Assembly: GCA_946699065.1 (NCBI GenBank)
Contig: CAMPDV010000454.1
Coordinates: 124,001-188,000 of the forward strand
From: Loxodes magnus
Taxonomy: Eukaryota > Ciliophora > Karyorelictea > Loxodida > Loxodidae
DNA: 64,000 bases
Direction: 5' to 3'
The stretch's first letter is position 1, and every line of letters starts with the position of its first letter. A program made the translations under genes and the position numbers. The notes beneath the pieces are model-generated. The model worked only from the letters and a program-made list of their open reading frames with translations. It was not told the DNA's origin and searched no databases. This document shows, piece after piece, positions 43,932-57,563 of the stretch.

Positions 43932-46133
43932 ATGAAAGGCAGATAAACCTAAAAAATCAAAAAAGCACTTTAGTCTATGAAGAAATTGAAGTAATAGTTG
44001 CAAATCTAGAAGATTAGTAGTATAGAGTTAATAATAGATAATTAGAAGGAAAAAAATCCTGCAAGGAAAACTAATAAAAATCCATAAGGAAAAGTAATTC
44101 CTAAGAGCAAAATTGATTAAAGCTTTTAGATATTTAATAAATAAAATGGAAAAACTTAGAAAAGAAAGTAAGTTGCTTTAAAGCAAATAACTTAGTCTGA
44201 TTCAAATGATGTTGAAATGCTATTATAAAGTACAAGCAAGCAGAGTATGAATTATTTACCTTTGCCAGACATAAAAAGCAATTTAACTCCCTAAAATATT
44301 AGCAAAAGGAATAATTTTTGAGATCTTAATGACAAAGAAAGCTCTATTTTAAACTAGACTAATTAGAACTACGTTCAGATAAGCGAAAAAAAGTAGTTGA
44401 ATTAGTCTAATTCCTCATTCAAAATATAATCTGTTGAAACCAATAAAAACAGAAAGATCCAGAAAATAATAAACAGAGAGCAAAAAATAAAAACTAAATA
44501 CTCAGCTTCTCCAAAGTAACTTTAAAGGCATTAATAAAAAAAAAAACTTTCTTTCGATTCTTAAGAAGAAAACCTTTATTAAGAATCTTCCAAAGTGAAT
44601 AATAAAAGGTTAGAAGAATCTTCAAAGTAATCCTATGAAGGGGTTTAGAAAAATCCACTCACTCATACTTAAATGAATTAGTTATATAGATCACAAGAAA
44701 ATATGTTCTATAACGAAACAGAACCATCTAACTTAGAGTAGAGTCTTTGCTAAGATAAAAAATAAGTATAAGAGTCTAATTTTAATAAAAATAAAGTTCT
44801 ATAAAGAAATTAAACTTTAAATAGTAATGCAAAATAAACTAACTAAAAGATTAAGAATTTTAGTCTTTTAGATGAATCAAAGAAAAACAATCTAGAAAAG
44901 CTCTAACAATATTAGCAGGATAGTGATATTTAAGAGTAAAAGTAAAAAATAATTAAAAAGATTTTTAACAAGAAAAACTTTGATAGAGAAAACTTCAAGT
45001 TAATATAGAATTTTATAGTTAATTAATACAACTAAGCTGATATTAACAAATGAAAATCAAATAAAATATAGTTGGAAGAAAAATAACTAAAAGATGATTA
45101 AAAACTTTAAGTTTAAATCAAGAATGTCTAAGTACAGAAATTACCTAACGAAGATATAATAAAATAAGAGGATGAAATTTAATAAAAATTCTAGAAAAAT
45201 ACAGAAGAGTTGGATATTTTTAAGAAAGAAAATTCAAAAGTTATAGAAAATTAGGGATTAGAGTATCTAAAAGAATATTCATACAAAACCATAGACTATA
45301 AAAAAGCAAATTATGAGAACTAAATAGTAGCTTTCAAATGAATCTGAAAGATTTGTAAAAAAACGTTATTAGAAGTTTCAAACGATCCTCATTATGATTT
45401 AAGGAAAATAATAAATACTTAAAATATTAACTAAAGCACATTTTTAGTATCTGCTCATGGAAATCAAGATAAAAAATAATCTAAACATGAACAAATTAAA
45501 TAAGAAGATTACCTAAAGCAAATAGTGAATGAGATCTACGACTAATTAGCAAAATTATCTGAGCAAGTACCATAATCTTTAGCATTTTATTTTATTTTCA
45601 TTCTAACTAATCCAGAAATCAGATCCCAAGTAGAATTACTAACTTCCTTTGAAAGAAATCGTGTGCAGAATTTTTATCATGGAAACTAATTTGAAATAAG
45701 ATCGTTGCTTATTTGTTTTTTTCTGATAACAAGACTATTAATAGCAAAGATGCTATTAAAGCCAGATTAGCTCAAATTATCTAAGAATTAACTTAATTTA
45801 CGATAAAAATAAAATTTTATAGTAATAGCAAGCTTAATACAGTTACTCATCATTAAAACTTTCTTGTTTGTTGGCAGAAAAGAAGCAGATGTCCAATTAA
45901 TTTAAAATGATATAGCCTGCTCAAATTATATAACTTCTAATAGTAAGAACTAAGATGGAGTTTCTCATAAGTTATATAACAACTAAAGTCTTTAAAGGTT
46001 CATCATCAATAATGAGTAATGAATTAACGAAACGCAGGAAAAAATAATGAACTTTGGGTTTTCAATTATAAAAACTTCAAGAAGAATAGTGAACAAGTAT
46101 ACTCAACTTTAGAAAGTAAAAGAAGAAAGCTGA
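43932..46133 (+). CDS. Z-family protein Z2 (733 aa), in-frame TGA = Trp
   Basis: Second member of the family. One frame runs from ATG 43932 to TGA 46131-46133 (734 codons). Plan as in Z1: a Ser/Lys/Gln-rich N-terminal half, an acidic middle (EELDIFKKEN), then the conserved part (LAFYFIFILTNPEI, LTSFERN, LLKPDQLKLS, NSKNQDGVSHKLYNN). Five internal TGA codons. Those at 45339 and 46020 (residues 470 and 697) match in-frame TGA in both paralogs; one where Z1 has TAA is specific to this copy. Z2 lacks TGG codons, so TGA appears to be its Trp codon. The terminal TGA follows EES, as the Z3 terminal TGA follows DKS. Family not recognised. Confidence 0.7.
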
Positions 46134-47193
46134 AATATTAACCATATAACTTTGAATTTAATCCTATTTAATTTCATCTTAAAAGATTATAATAATCTTT
46201 TTAATTTCCTCTTCAAAACATAAGTCTACAAATAGAGATAATATTTATAATAATGACTATATAATCACCCTCAAGTTATTATTAATATTATCTTTCAAAT
46301 CTGAAATTACCTCCTTTATATCCACTAAAAAATAAATATTACATATCTTCAAGCTAACTTCAGTTATCTCTTAATAACATTTTTACTATTTTATTATTCT
46401 ATCATTCTGCTAATTTAATGTTTGATCTTATGATATAATTAGCTTTTTATACTCTACTTAGGGAATATATTATCTAGTTATTATTAAACTTACTTCATGA
46501 AATCTAAAATCAGATAATTTAACTGTAAAGCTATTTAAAGCTATTATTGATTATAAAATGATTATCATTCTATAAGTTCATTTATGTATTATATTCCAAT
46601 ATTTCTCAAAGATAATTTATTAACTAGGCTTTTATACAATTTAGACCTTTCTAACTTTAATAATAAAAGTGAAATAGATATATAACATGGCTATTCAAAA
46701 GGAAATGGTTTATACTTATAAACCAATTTTTGGATATATGCTAAAGAGAATTTAGAAGGTAGATACTGAATTAAATAAGAGGTAAAGTAGGTCTTTGATG
46801 ATGTAATAGATATAAAAATGAATAACTATAATGATACTTTTATCATTAATAAATAATGCTTTAAGCTTTATTTATTGGTTTAAAGCTTTCTTAATCAAAA
46901 GTAAGTATGTGATGCTATATTTGTTCGCTGATTAGTACTTTTGAAAGATTAAATGAGAATTAGATTAATATATGTTGAAGAATCGTATGAAAGCATATAG
47001 CTAACTTAGAGTAATGCTAGCAATAATCTTATGACTTACCCGACCTCCAATGCTCTTATAATTTCTTTGAAAATGTTAAATGCAAGTATCAGGGAAATCA
47101 GAATGATAATTTTACGAATATGTTACCAGATGCTCTGCTTTCAATCTATCTGTAAATATCCTAATTATAATCTACAAATTTATTAAGATATAT
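46134..47193. other. AT-rich stretch after Z2
   Basis: The first ~120 bp resemble the sequence behind Z1. Around 47050-47180 a frame reads CSYNFFENVKCKYQGN then MLPDALLSIYL, which could be an exon of the following gene, but the frame differs and I do not join them. Confidence 0.3.
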
Positions 47194-48426
47194 ATGTATA
47201 TATTTAAATAATAAAATAAAGATAGTGATTCATAGATATATTTAAATTAAATTCCTTTTGAAAAGAGTAAAAGCACATTAAATTTTAGTTATCGAGATAG
47301 AAAGGGTTTCTAAATATCTCAAATTAGAAGTCAAACTCTATTAGAAATATCTAAATATAGCATTAAAATTGGAAGAAATATTTATCGAATGCTAGAGGGA
47401 GAAAATTTATTTCGAAGAACATTTAAACCAAATTTAAAGTTTAATGAAATCTATTTGATCATAACTTCAGATGCTGATTGAAAATAATACGAACTTTATC
47501 AAGTATAAAAATATTCCATTCTATTTTAAAATTAATTCTATCTTATAGATATTTAATATAAATACTATGCATATGAAAATCAAAATTTCTATTAGTATGA
47601 TTAAAATATTTGGAATGGAGGAAAAAAGATTTTATTAGTGCTAATAATAGATTTAAATTGTCTTAAAGAAATTTAATTTTATATATAAATCCTTATTTTC
47701 TTTTTTAGTTACTTTGGAGATAATATGATAACTTCTTATGTCATAAGTACTAACCACTTTAAATTTCTTGCTAATGAATTTTTTTAGGAATTCAATTATC
47801 ATTCTGATTAACAATTTTAAGAAGCATTCTTTATGATATAATTATGCAAATTAATAGCAAAGCATTTCTCTTTTATAGTTTAATTTATAGAGTATTAGCA
47901 CCAAGATATTGAAGTTTAGTCATTACTTCTTGCTATTTATTTATCTTTTTTAAATAAATAAAGCATCTTCATTCTGGTTATTCTATCTTCCTTACTTTTT
48001 CATTATATTTAGATAATAACTTAGATACATAAATCTAAGTTCTATTATATATTTTAAAAGATTATAAAAAGAGTTATAGTATAAATTCAATTAAACTTGC
48101 TTCTTTTAATTCTTTAGCAAAGCTCCTCATTTATCAATAACCATATTTTCTTATGTATAGTGCTAAATATCCTAAAATAAAACTAGGCTCTTCTTATTTT
48201 TTATAAATAACCTATTTTCTAATCTATGTTAAAATTACTTCCTTCATTCTATTTTTTTAAATTAGCAAATTTAGGAGATAAATCAATATATCAGATAAAA
48301 TAGTTAGTTGCTAGCTAATTTTATCAATAAATAAATATTTTAAATCTAAAAGGATTGTAATCAGTTCTGAAAAGTGAAATAATGAGTAGCTCAACTAAGG
48401 AATAGTTAAAAGAGTATAGCATTTGA
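47194..48426 (+). CDS. unknown protein (410 aa), one internal TGA
   Basis: ATG 47194 to TGA 48424-48426, 411 codons with a single internal TGA (SDADWKQYE). That is far fewer than expected by chance in this base composition, and the reading looks coding: DSDSQIYLNQIPFEKSKS, YRMLEGENLFRR, SYFGDNMITSYVIS, NEFFQEFNYHSDQQF, KSEIMSSSTKEQLKEYS. The C-terminal third contains hydrophobic stretches (FILVILSSLLFHYI). No family recognised. A short piece just upstream may belong to it through an intron. Confidence 0.55.
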
Positions 48427-49398
48427 ATATTTTAATATCATATAGATTTAAATCTATTTTGGTTTATATACTTTAGAATTTTAAATTATTCTATAAGTAT
48501 ACTAAAAATATAAAACTAAAGCTTAATAATCTTTGGATAAAATTAAGATTTATATTAACTATCGAAAATTAAAGGAAATAGTAATTATTGTGGATTGCTT
48601 TTTATTATATATTTAATATATTAGAGAGAAACATGTGGAGAGTAAATGTAGAGGCTTATAAATGAATTTTTCACTTTTTAAAGCTAAACGGTTTGAGAGT
48701 ATTGAAGCTTTATTCATACTAGTAACTATTAAAGTATTAAAATAGTGAGGATATTAGAACTTCACACTTTGCAAGTTTGAGAAGAATTACCTTAATTAAT
48801 TAGAAGTGAAAGAATATCAGGTCTTTTTGAAATATTTTTCACTAGGAAAAAGTTTTACTCTAAATATTTATGAAAGAGTAATAGTTTTAAAAAATATATA
48901 AGCTAGATATGTCAAACATTCATCAAGGTAAACTAAATTAAGTAAATTTTCTATAATTTTTTCAGGAAAAAAAGATATTATAAATGTATAAAGTGAATAT
49001 TATCCTAATTATTGATATTTCTACTTTTAATCCAATTTAAAAAAATCAATCTAAGAATACCCAGAAATATTAATAATCGATTGAAAGCAGGAATTTTAAC
49101 TCTAATTTTCAAAAGAATTTATATTTATTATATTATAAGTTTTATAAATACCGTCTAGCATACTAAGTATTTTTATGTATCATTCTATTTATTATCAGTC
49201 TAAAATAATGATAATATCAAACACATTAAATTGCTTATTTTCAAGCAAAAACTCTAATAAATTTAAATATAGTAATCATTTTATTCAAAGCACTAATGGA
49301 GTTGATTTACTAGATTAACTTTTTTAACGAGTTTTCTCCATTATATCTATTGATGTTTAAGTTATTGAATTTTCGCATTTTTTAGATAAAGAACATCC
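48427..49398. other. possible diverged coding, unresolved
   Basis: Around 48630-48900 two overlapping frames both look LRR-like (FHFLKLNGLRVLKL; FASLRRITLINQK). Without a second copy to compare I cannot choose, so no gene is called. Confidence 0.25.
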
Positions 49399-49758
49399 TG
49401 GTCTTTTTAAGTTAAACCGATTCAGAGTTAAATTTAGATAAAAATAATGAAACTTAATTTTAAATGAAGTTAGCAAGTTTATATTTCTTGAAATATCGCA
49501 ATCAAATAGCTTATGAATGAAGTTATTTATAAAATTATAAATTATTAAAAATTACTTATTAAAATCAAGCATTAGAATGACTAGTGGATCGTAAAGCTAT
49601 ACCCTTACTATCCTTATAATTAATTAGCAGTTATTAATTAAGTTTACTTGTAGTAGGGAACTTTTTATTTCATTATTAGGAAGATATTTATTAAACTGGT
49701 TATTTTTATTATTCCCCTGCTCTGCTCGAAGCTTTTCCTAATTTTTTCATTAAGGTGA
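49399..49758 (+). CDS. Y-family fragment, copy Y4
   Basis: Frame beginning at a WSFQVKP motif like the WxFQVNK of Y1b and Y2b, continuing MNEVIYKIINYQKLL and YFIIRKIFIKLVIFII, to TGA 49756-49758. Shorter than the other copies and without the upstream Y gene, so probably a fragment. Confidence 0.3.
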
Positions 49759-50569
49759 AATTTTATGATAGCAGTATACTACAAACGTAAAATAATTGGC
49801 TAATGTTGAATTTTACGATTTTTCCATTAGCATAATAACTATTTAAGCATATAACTCATTTTATTTTTCTCTTGTTAGTTAAATAAAAGACAGATAAATA
49901 TTAAAAATGAAGTTGCTAGAACGCTAATTTTTCACAAACAAGCGTAAAAAGATAAAGAAACAGAAATTGCTTATATTGCTCTATAATTTTTTTCTTTAAA
50001 AGCTAAGAATTCTAATTATTTAACAGTCTCTTAAGCTTAAGAAATGATTTCTTAATTTTAATAGCTATAATTCTTTATCCTCACTAATTTAAATAAAAAT
50101 CATTTTTATAAATCTAAAGATAAACTTTTAGATTTTTTTTATTAAGCTTTGAATACTTAGTATATTAGACTAGTCCTGATTATAATCATTTTTTCATCTT
50201 CGTTTCTAATATATTGAAATAATCTCTTAAGAGCTTTAAGCATTCCTTTTATAACTCCTAGAAATATAATTTTTAAGTTCTATTCTGCTATTTTAACTCT
50301 ATAAAAGATTAGATATATTTTAAAGCAAATATGTTTCAATATGCAAGAATAAATAGTCTTATAGTTTCTGATAAAAATCAATTCATAAGAAAACTAAGAG
50401 GGATTCTATTTTTAAGGATTTAATACTTTTTGGTCTCATAATCAAAAGCTGTAAATTATTAGTCTAAATATTAGATACTACGTTCTACGGTCCTTTAAAT
50501 AGCAAAAATGAAATTAGCATTCTAATTTCTTCTATACAAATACTAATAAAAAATTACTTGCTTTATTTT

Positions 50570-51395
50570 TGGAGGTATTTCAACCTCTTTCCCGACACAC
50601 TTTAGATTGCTCTTGAGGCTAAGTATAAAAGCTTGAAAGATTGTAAAACTCTTTTTCTTGCTATGAATATGGCTTTAGAGGTATTCTTTGGCCTAGATAA
50701 TAATTGGTAAATGTTTCCAAATTTATTTCAATATATTCTTTCTCTTTTTAGTTATATCTGATGAAATATCTTTTTTCACCAACTTTTTCTAATAATTTCA
50801 GTACTCTTATTTAGAGTTGTAAACTTTCTAGTATCTTTTTCACAAATGCGTATGAAAGTTACAGTAATAGCATTTTTTTCTCTTTTATATTTGAATCTTT
50901 AGCTTTTTCTCCTTCGATTTTCATTGGATCATTTCCTTATTCTTTTAGTACCATTTAACCCTGCAAATTTTGTTGATTTTCTTCCATTTTTTCTATCTTT
51001 TTGTTAATTTCTTACTGCTTTTATTGGGATTTTATTAATGACTGTTATGGTCTTTTGAATTATTTCAGTAATACCTAAGGCCTCTTTCTTAGGTTATGAG
51101 TTTATATTCTATTTCAAGTTTTTCCATTAATCTCTTATTATTTTTCTTCAGTTTTATGACCTCTTCCTTGAGTTCTAGCACCACTTTTATCAGCTAATCA
51201 TAGTTTATTTCTGCTCTGTTTTAAAATTCGAATTTCTGAGTGCATAATATTTTTAGCCTATTCCTAAGCTTTGCTTTAAGCTGAAACTCTCAATTTGGTG
51301 GACGGTCTTTTAGAGTTTTTTCCTGGTCCTAGCTAGGATGTTGTCAATTCCTGTTTTTGAAGCAGCGAAAAATCCTGATCTGAATCCTGAGATTT
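50570..51395 (-). mobile_element. gag/ORF1-like retroelement fossil (minus strand)
   Basis: Third element of this type. On the minus strand it has an acidic and basic coiled-coil region (LELKEEVIKLKK, LMEKLEIEYKL) followed by a diverged zinc knuckle beginning CYYC. It resembles the other two in plan, with no reverse transcriptase visible. It looks broken, with a few breaks and a degraded knuckle, so it is probably an older copy. The SINE-like repeat at 51456-51955 lies directly next to it. Confidence 0.5.
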
Positions 51396-51455
51396 TAATT
51401 TAATTTATTATTTTATATTCAATTATACAGGATACTTCTTAAAAAATAATTTAGA

Positions 51456-51955
51456 TAAATAAATAAATAAATTTGATTATAGAGCGCGTAGCACCCTCAT
51501 TGGTGCCCAGCTCTTTAAAATAATGTTTCATACTGACAAGAATGTTTCTTACTGATAAAATTATCAGATACTGATAGACCTTGTTCAATACTGGTATAAT
51601 TATTCAGTACTGATAAAAATGTTCAATACTGATATAATTTTAGAATACTCGTAATCTTTAATACTTGTTGGAGGTTCAAGGACATGGCAGGATTGTGTCT
51701 CATTGCATCACCAAAGCAGAGGGCGACATGTGTCAATTATGGGTACTTAAATTCCCCACCTCAGATGAAGCTCGCAATATTATTTCTTTTTCGTTCCAGA
51801 ATTAAAAATAAACGAAGCCAAATTAAGCCAGTGCCGAAGGTCTAAGAATCTTATGTCTCGAGGCCAAACCAAAGAGAGGAAGACATAAAGTCGATTATGG
51901 AAAATTAACTTCCCCAACCTCTGATGAAGATGACCTTGTTGCTCACCTTCGAACA
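51456..51955 (-). mobile_element. SINE-like repeat, copy 1
   Basis: ~500-bp dispersed repeat, less AT-rich than its surroundings. In element orientation it starts near TGTTCGAAGGTGA, has two diverged tandem copies of a ~150-bp block (each with CTTCATCAGAGG, TACCCATAAT and CCTCTGCTTTGGT, though the last motif is lost from one block here), a ~20-bp minisatellite (TATCAGTATTGAACATTTTT-like) repeated about six times, a terminal hairpin (AGAGC..GCACC..GGTGC..GCTCT) and a (TTTA)n tail. No protein-coding capacity is seen. The tail of simple repeats and the small size suggest a LINE-mobilised element. No clear tRNA head was found. Confidence 0.65.
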
Positions 51956-54900
51956 ATGAATAAAGCAATATTAAAAAATATTATATAATAAAAATTGATA
52001 ATTCTTTGGCAGTCATTTAATGAGAAAATTTTACAATATTGCTGTGTAAATTAAATATTATACCTACTTCTTTTGAATCGATAAAGAAATATGATAAATA
52101 AATAATATGGGATATTAAGAAACTAGAAAATAAGAATAAGCTTTGAACTTTTCATTAAAATAAAAATTCCATTTAAAACATTACTATTTTTTATTTATTT
52201 TAAGCATCCTTAAAAGATTTAGATAATTATACTAAACTGCAATAAGGTTTTTAAACAGATGATGTCACTTATAATTACCGTTTCATCTAAAAAAATTAAT
52301 TGCTAAACTTCTATTATTTTAGCTAAACACAAAGAGCTAGATGATCTAAAAGGTTTACTTCTACGACTCTACAGATTCTTATTTTTATTTTAACTAATAA
52401 ATTTTAAAATTTTCCTATATTTTTAACTAGCTTATGTTTTAGAGCAATCTAGATAATATAAAAAATAAATATGAATATGAAAATAATTAAAATGAAGTTA
52501 GGAGAAAAATAATAGGATACAACATATAAATAGTAACTATTGATTTAAAATATTAAACTTATATTCTAAATATTTGTGATTTATTGATTCTAAATTTATA
52601 ATATAATTAAACATTCAACTATTATATAACTACTACTAGCTACCTTTCTTCTCTATATTCATTTATAACCAATTTAAAATTTCGTTGTTATTTTATGAAG
52701 ATTAAATATTTTCAAATATTATTACAAAGAAAAATTCTTAGTTTTTTCGTTTTAGCAGGATAATTAATTAGAAAGCACTTAAAATAATATAAATATCTAA
52801 TTTTATTTAAACTATAGTAACTACCTTTATATTTACTGATTCATCCTATTTAATTCCTAATGTTTATTAAGTGATTATTTGAAGTTAACTTTATTTATAA
52901 ACTTTTATATTTTAGAAACCAAAGTGAAAAAGTAGAATAAGCTAATTATTTGGTATAGTTAATTTAATTACTTTCTAATATCTTTTTCAGAAACATCTTA
53001 AACTACTTTTTAAGTTGGAAGATAAAGTTAGAATAAGAGCTATTTAGCATAATAAATCCTATCTCTTTTATTAAATTAATGCTAATTATAAGTATTTTAC
53101 TAATAATTTTGCTATTTTGCTATAAAGGCAAATATATTTAGTTAAGTTTAGTTGAAATCACTTTAGTATTTCCTTAGATCAGAATTTAGAATATCATTAC
53201 ATGTTCATTATATTAATAGCATGTTAAATCAATATAGTAAAATTTAGCTTTTATATAAAAAGAAAACTATTATATCTTAATAGGTTAGTTGCTATTAAAA
53301 ATAAAAACAAGGAAATTAAAATCATTTAATTTAAAATCCAAAATTGACTAAAATTAATTATTTCTAGCCTAAATCATTTAGTTCCATTTTCACATAGTCA
53401 TTACTAAGGATTTATTTTTATTAGATTGCTTGTATTAGTTTTTTTCTTATTTTAAATAAATAATTGCATAAGATGTTGTCTTTTAGAAGAATAGTTATTT
53501 ATCTATAATATAGATATATTTGAAATTTAGTATTACAATTGAAGAATTTAACTTTATTTTAAATTAAAAGCTAAAGTGATATCCTCTACTAATATCAATA
53601 CTAGCACTACTTGCTATTTTATTTTTTGAATAAATTAAATCTAATTTTCATCTTTATAGCCTTATATTTTAGCTAGACATAAGTAAACTTGATCTGTCTT
53701 ATCAATTATGCCTTTCTTTTATCTGATATTAACTATTAGTTTCAAATTTGTTAGAAATTATTCCAAGATATTTTTGCAACTAATGATAGTTCTTTAAGCT
53801 TATTGTGAGGTTTTTATTTTTTTATTATACTCTTTTATCTATTTTATTTAGCAAGTTTCGAGTTTAATAGTTGGGTACTTTTTAAAATCTTGCAAGTGAT
53901 AAATCATGAGTAAAGCAAATTCATATCTTATTCAATTACTTTATTATAAATTTTCTTTCTCACATCAGTCTAATCCAATTAAGATTTGAGGCTTTGATAC
54001 ATTTTTAATTTCTAAGAATTAGATAGTTAAATATTAGCTAATCTCATATAAAGTTTAGCTTTTATAGTTGGCTGCTCTTTTTTTAATTTTATTGCTTAGC
54101 TACTTTATTTAGCTTTATTAATACATGCATCTAATATAAAGTTAACTAAACATTTCTTAAGCTTTTAATAAATTTTTCAATATGTGATTTTAAAATGCTT
54201 TGAAAGCTAAAATCACTAATTTAAATAAATATATATATCCAGCTTTTCAGCTTTGATAAGTATCTATTACTCTTAAATTAGATTATTACTACTAGGTATG
54301 TGTTGTAAGATAGTTATTACATTGTATATATAATTCATTGAAATAATCCTTTTAAATCTTCCATTATTAGATGATAGTTTGTCTTAATATACTATAAAAG
54401 CTGATTTTCTTAAATATTTTCTATTTAATCTTTTTTCTTCATCTTAAGCTCAATTTCAAATTTTTGCTTTTATAACTTTTTTAAAATTTCTAGTATTATT
54501 TTCTAAGATAACCTTGCTTTATTTTTAAATAAGATATAAACAAAATAAATTTAGATTAGACATCATTTTATAAATCCTATACCAGATTAAATTAGACAGT
54601 AGCACAATTAAAACCTCTAATAATTTACTTTATTTATATGGAGATCTTATATATAAGAAAGCAGAGACCTAGTAAGTTTATTTCTATAAATGCTCAGATA
54701 ATTAGAATGAAGTCCATCCAAATTATAAAAGCATTTAGCAATTAATTTTCATTATATTTCTTAATTTAGTTCAGAGTCACTAATTTGAAGATAATAGCTT
54801 CTTTATTACCTTAACCAAATTAATTTTCTAGTATTTTTAATTTTCGCTCTCAAAGAGGTAAAAATCTAAAGTTTCTCTATCTTTATAAATATAGTAATTA

Positions 54901-55346
54901 TATCATAAGACTACTCTTATTTTAAGGCTTTAAGGAAAATTAAAATATTAGTTAAATTTTGAGAAATTGATTAACTTTCGTTAGATTGAAATTTTTTATA
55001 GCGTAAATATCTTATTATCTTTTCACTAGAAGGAAATAGTTCATTATTATACAAGAAAACGATAGACCTAGTAAAGATATAAGAATCATAATAAAGTATG
55101 AACTAGATCTATTATAGCTGATGTATAATATGCTATAATTATACTTTTATACATCTTTAACTATTTTTACATTATATTGTAAGACTGCATTATAGTTAGT
55201 TTGTTACTATTTCTTAGTTTGTAAATAAAAGAAAGCCAAATTTATATTGGTTACTTATAAAACAAAAGCAGATGAGTTTATTAATAGTTACCATAAAAAC
55301 AAAAGATTAATAACTAATAATTTATTGAATCTAAATAGTCTGTTCT
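51956..55346. other. AT-rich stretch, no confident gene
   Basis: 3.4 kb downstream of Z3 (minus) and beyond the SINE-like copy. I recognise no motif, tRNA or duplicate. Confidence 0.3.
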
Positions 55347-57563
55347 TCAGCTTTTATCTATTACTTTCTATACTTTATTAAATTTGCTCACTACATTTTT
55401 CGAAGTGCTTATAATAGACAATCCTAAATTCATCAGTTTCACCTGCATTTCACTAATTCACTACTGATTACTGTCACAAAACTTCTATAAGCTTTGATTG
55501 TTATATAACTTATGAGAAATGCCATCTTAATTCTTACTATTACTAGTTAAATAATTTCCACTATCAATATCGTTTTGAATTAAGTGCTTTTCTACCTAAT
55601 TTCTACCTGCTATCAAGAAAGTTTTAATTATTAGTAGCTGTATTAAACTAGCAATTACTATTAGATTCTATTTTTATCTAAATCCAAGTTAAGTCTTAGA
55701 AAGCTTAAGTTAATCCGGCTTCAAAAGCATCTTTGCTATAAATAACTTTGTTAATAGGAAAAAGCAAACTAGCATTGATTTTATTTCAAGTTAGTTTCCA
55801 TGATGAAAGTTCTATATTCTACTTTTTTCAAAGGAAGTGAGAAATTCTATGTGAGATTTGATTGTAGGACTTGCAATGACGAAGTTAAAATAAAAAGCTA
55901 AAGCATCTGGTATTTATTCGGAATTCTTCATTAGTTGGGCAAAAAGATCGTTGAAAATTTACTTCAAATGAATTTCTTAATTATTTGGTTCGGATTTTTA
56001 CTCTGATTAAGATAAAATATTAGACTATGATATTGAAGTTAAATTAGAATTACTATCTTGAGTGATGGTTATCTTTCTTAAATCTATGTTAGAATTATTT
56101 ATCACTTTTTATAATGTTTTCCTACAAATCTTTAAAATTCATTTGAAAGCTACTATTTAGTTCTCTTTCTTTGCTTTTTCAAAGTCTAATTTTTCCTACG
56201 AATACTTTTTAAACAGCTCTATTCCCTAACTTTCCAAAATTTAAGGACTTTATCTCTTTAAAATATCCAACTCTTCAACATTTTTCTAGATTTCTTATTA
56301 AGCTTAATTCTCTTCTGCTATATTTTCTTATTTTGGTTGATTTTATTCTTATTCACTCTTACTTTAAACCTAAGATATTTCATCATCTTTTATCTATTTT
56401 TCTTCCAATTGTACTTGGTCTGGTTCTTATTGGTTTAAGTCTATTTTATTATATTAATCAATAATAAAATTCTGTATTAGCCTGAAATTTTCTCTATTGA
56501 AGTTTAGTTTATTAAATTTCTTTTTGAAAATTATTGGCTTTTAGTCTTTAGTGTCGCTTTAATTCTTTAAACTTTGATTTATTTTTTCTGGAGTTTTTTT
56601 ATCTTACATTTCATGGAAGTTCGCAGTCTTAAATTTTTAAATATGAGTTGAAGATTTGCTGCTTAAGGTTTAATTCCTGCATAGATTCTAATTTTAATTT
56701 GCTTTTGATATTGGGCTTTATTATATAACTTAGCTACAATTCTAATCTAAAAAAGAAAAATCAGATTCTCTTTAGAAAATAACTTGTGATTTGTTCAATT
56801 TTTAGATTTAGGTTTACTAAAAAGGGCTTTTTTTTAGTTCTTCAGCTAATTTCTAAGAAGATTCAATACTTCTAGTAGGGATTTATGGTGATTTTTGAAA
56901 ATAGTTCTTTATTTAATAGTCAGAAGAAAGAAACTATTTCTATTAATAGCCTAATAGTCAATTTGGAGAAGCTGAGTATTTATTTTTCATTTTTAGCTCT
57001 CTATTTATTATTTTTGTTATCTTCTTGTCTTTATTACTCTCAGCAGGATTTATCTAGGCTGTAGATTTTGAATAAGTCATCTACTTTTTTTCACTATTTT
57101 GATGAGAAGGAATACTTGACTAATTTAAAAATGAAGTTTGCTCTTCTTTTAATTCTCAGCAGCTTGTATTAAGTTTACCATTCTAGGCATTTGCTTCATT
57201 TTTTAAAACTCCTGAAATAACTGGAAATGGAATTGTATTTAGACTCTTTTATTTATTATTAAAAATCAGCAACTAATAGTCATTTGAGTCTGTTTAAATG
57301 CTTTGCTTGAATGAAGTAACTTTTCTTTTCTAAGTTTATCCAATTTGCCTGCTGAATATAGCCAAACTCTGATCAGATTTATTCTCAAATTTAATTCCCG
57401 TTATTCTTTATAGCTTTTACTTCGCTTCACCTATAAGAGCATTTTCTAGCTGTTTTCCTATTTTTGATTCTGGCTTACTAGCTTCCCTGCTAAGAAGCTT
57501 CCTTTTCACTAATTTTAATGACTTAGACATATTTTAATTTTCCTAGGACTCTCTAGCTTTCAT
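55347..57563 (-). CDS. Z-family protein Z3 (738 aa), in-frame TGA = Trp
   Basis: Third member, on the minus strand. ATG at 57563 (MKARESQEN, as MKAREIQGN in Z1), TGA at 55347-55349, 739 codons with four internal TGA. Those at 56139 and 55458 (residues 475 and 702) match TGA in Z1 and Z2, and that at 56958 (residue 202) matches Z1 residue 201. The conserved C-terminal half (DALAFYFNFVIASP, LLKPDQLKLSKTQL, NSKNQDGISHKLYNN) aligns with few gaps. The N-terminal Ser/Gln/Lys-rich half is more diverged. No TGG was found in the frame. Family not recognised. Confidence 0.7.

Noticed and set aside
46780-46800. Reverse transcriptase FDD/YxDD-like motif
   Set aside because: Phe-Asp-Asp appears in one frame without any neighbouring reverse transcriptase blocks.
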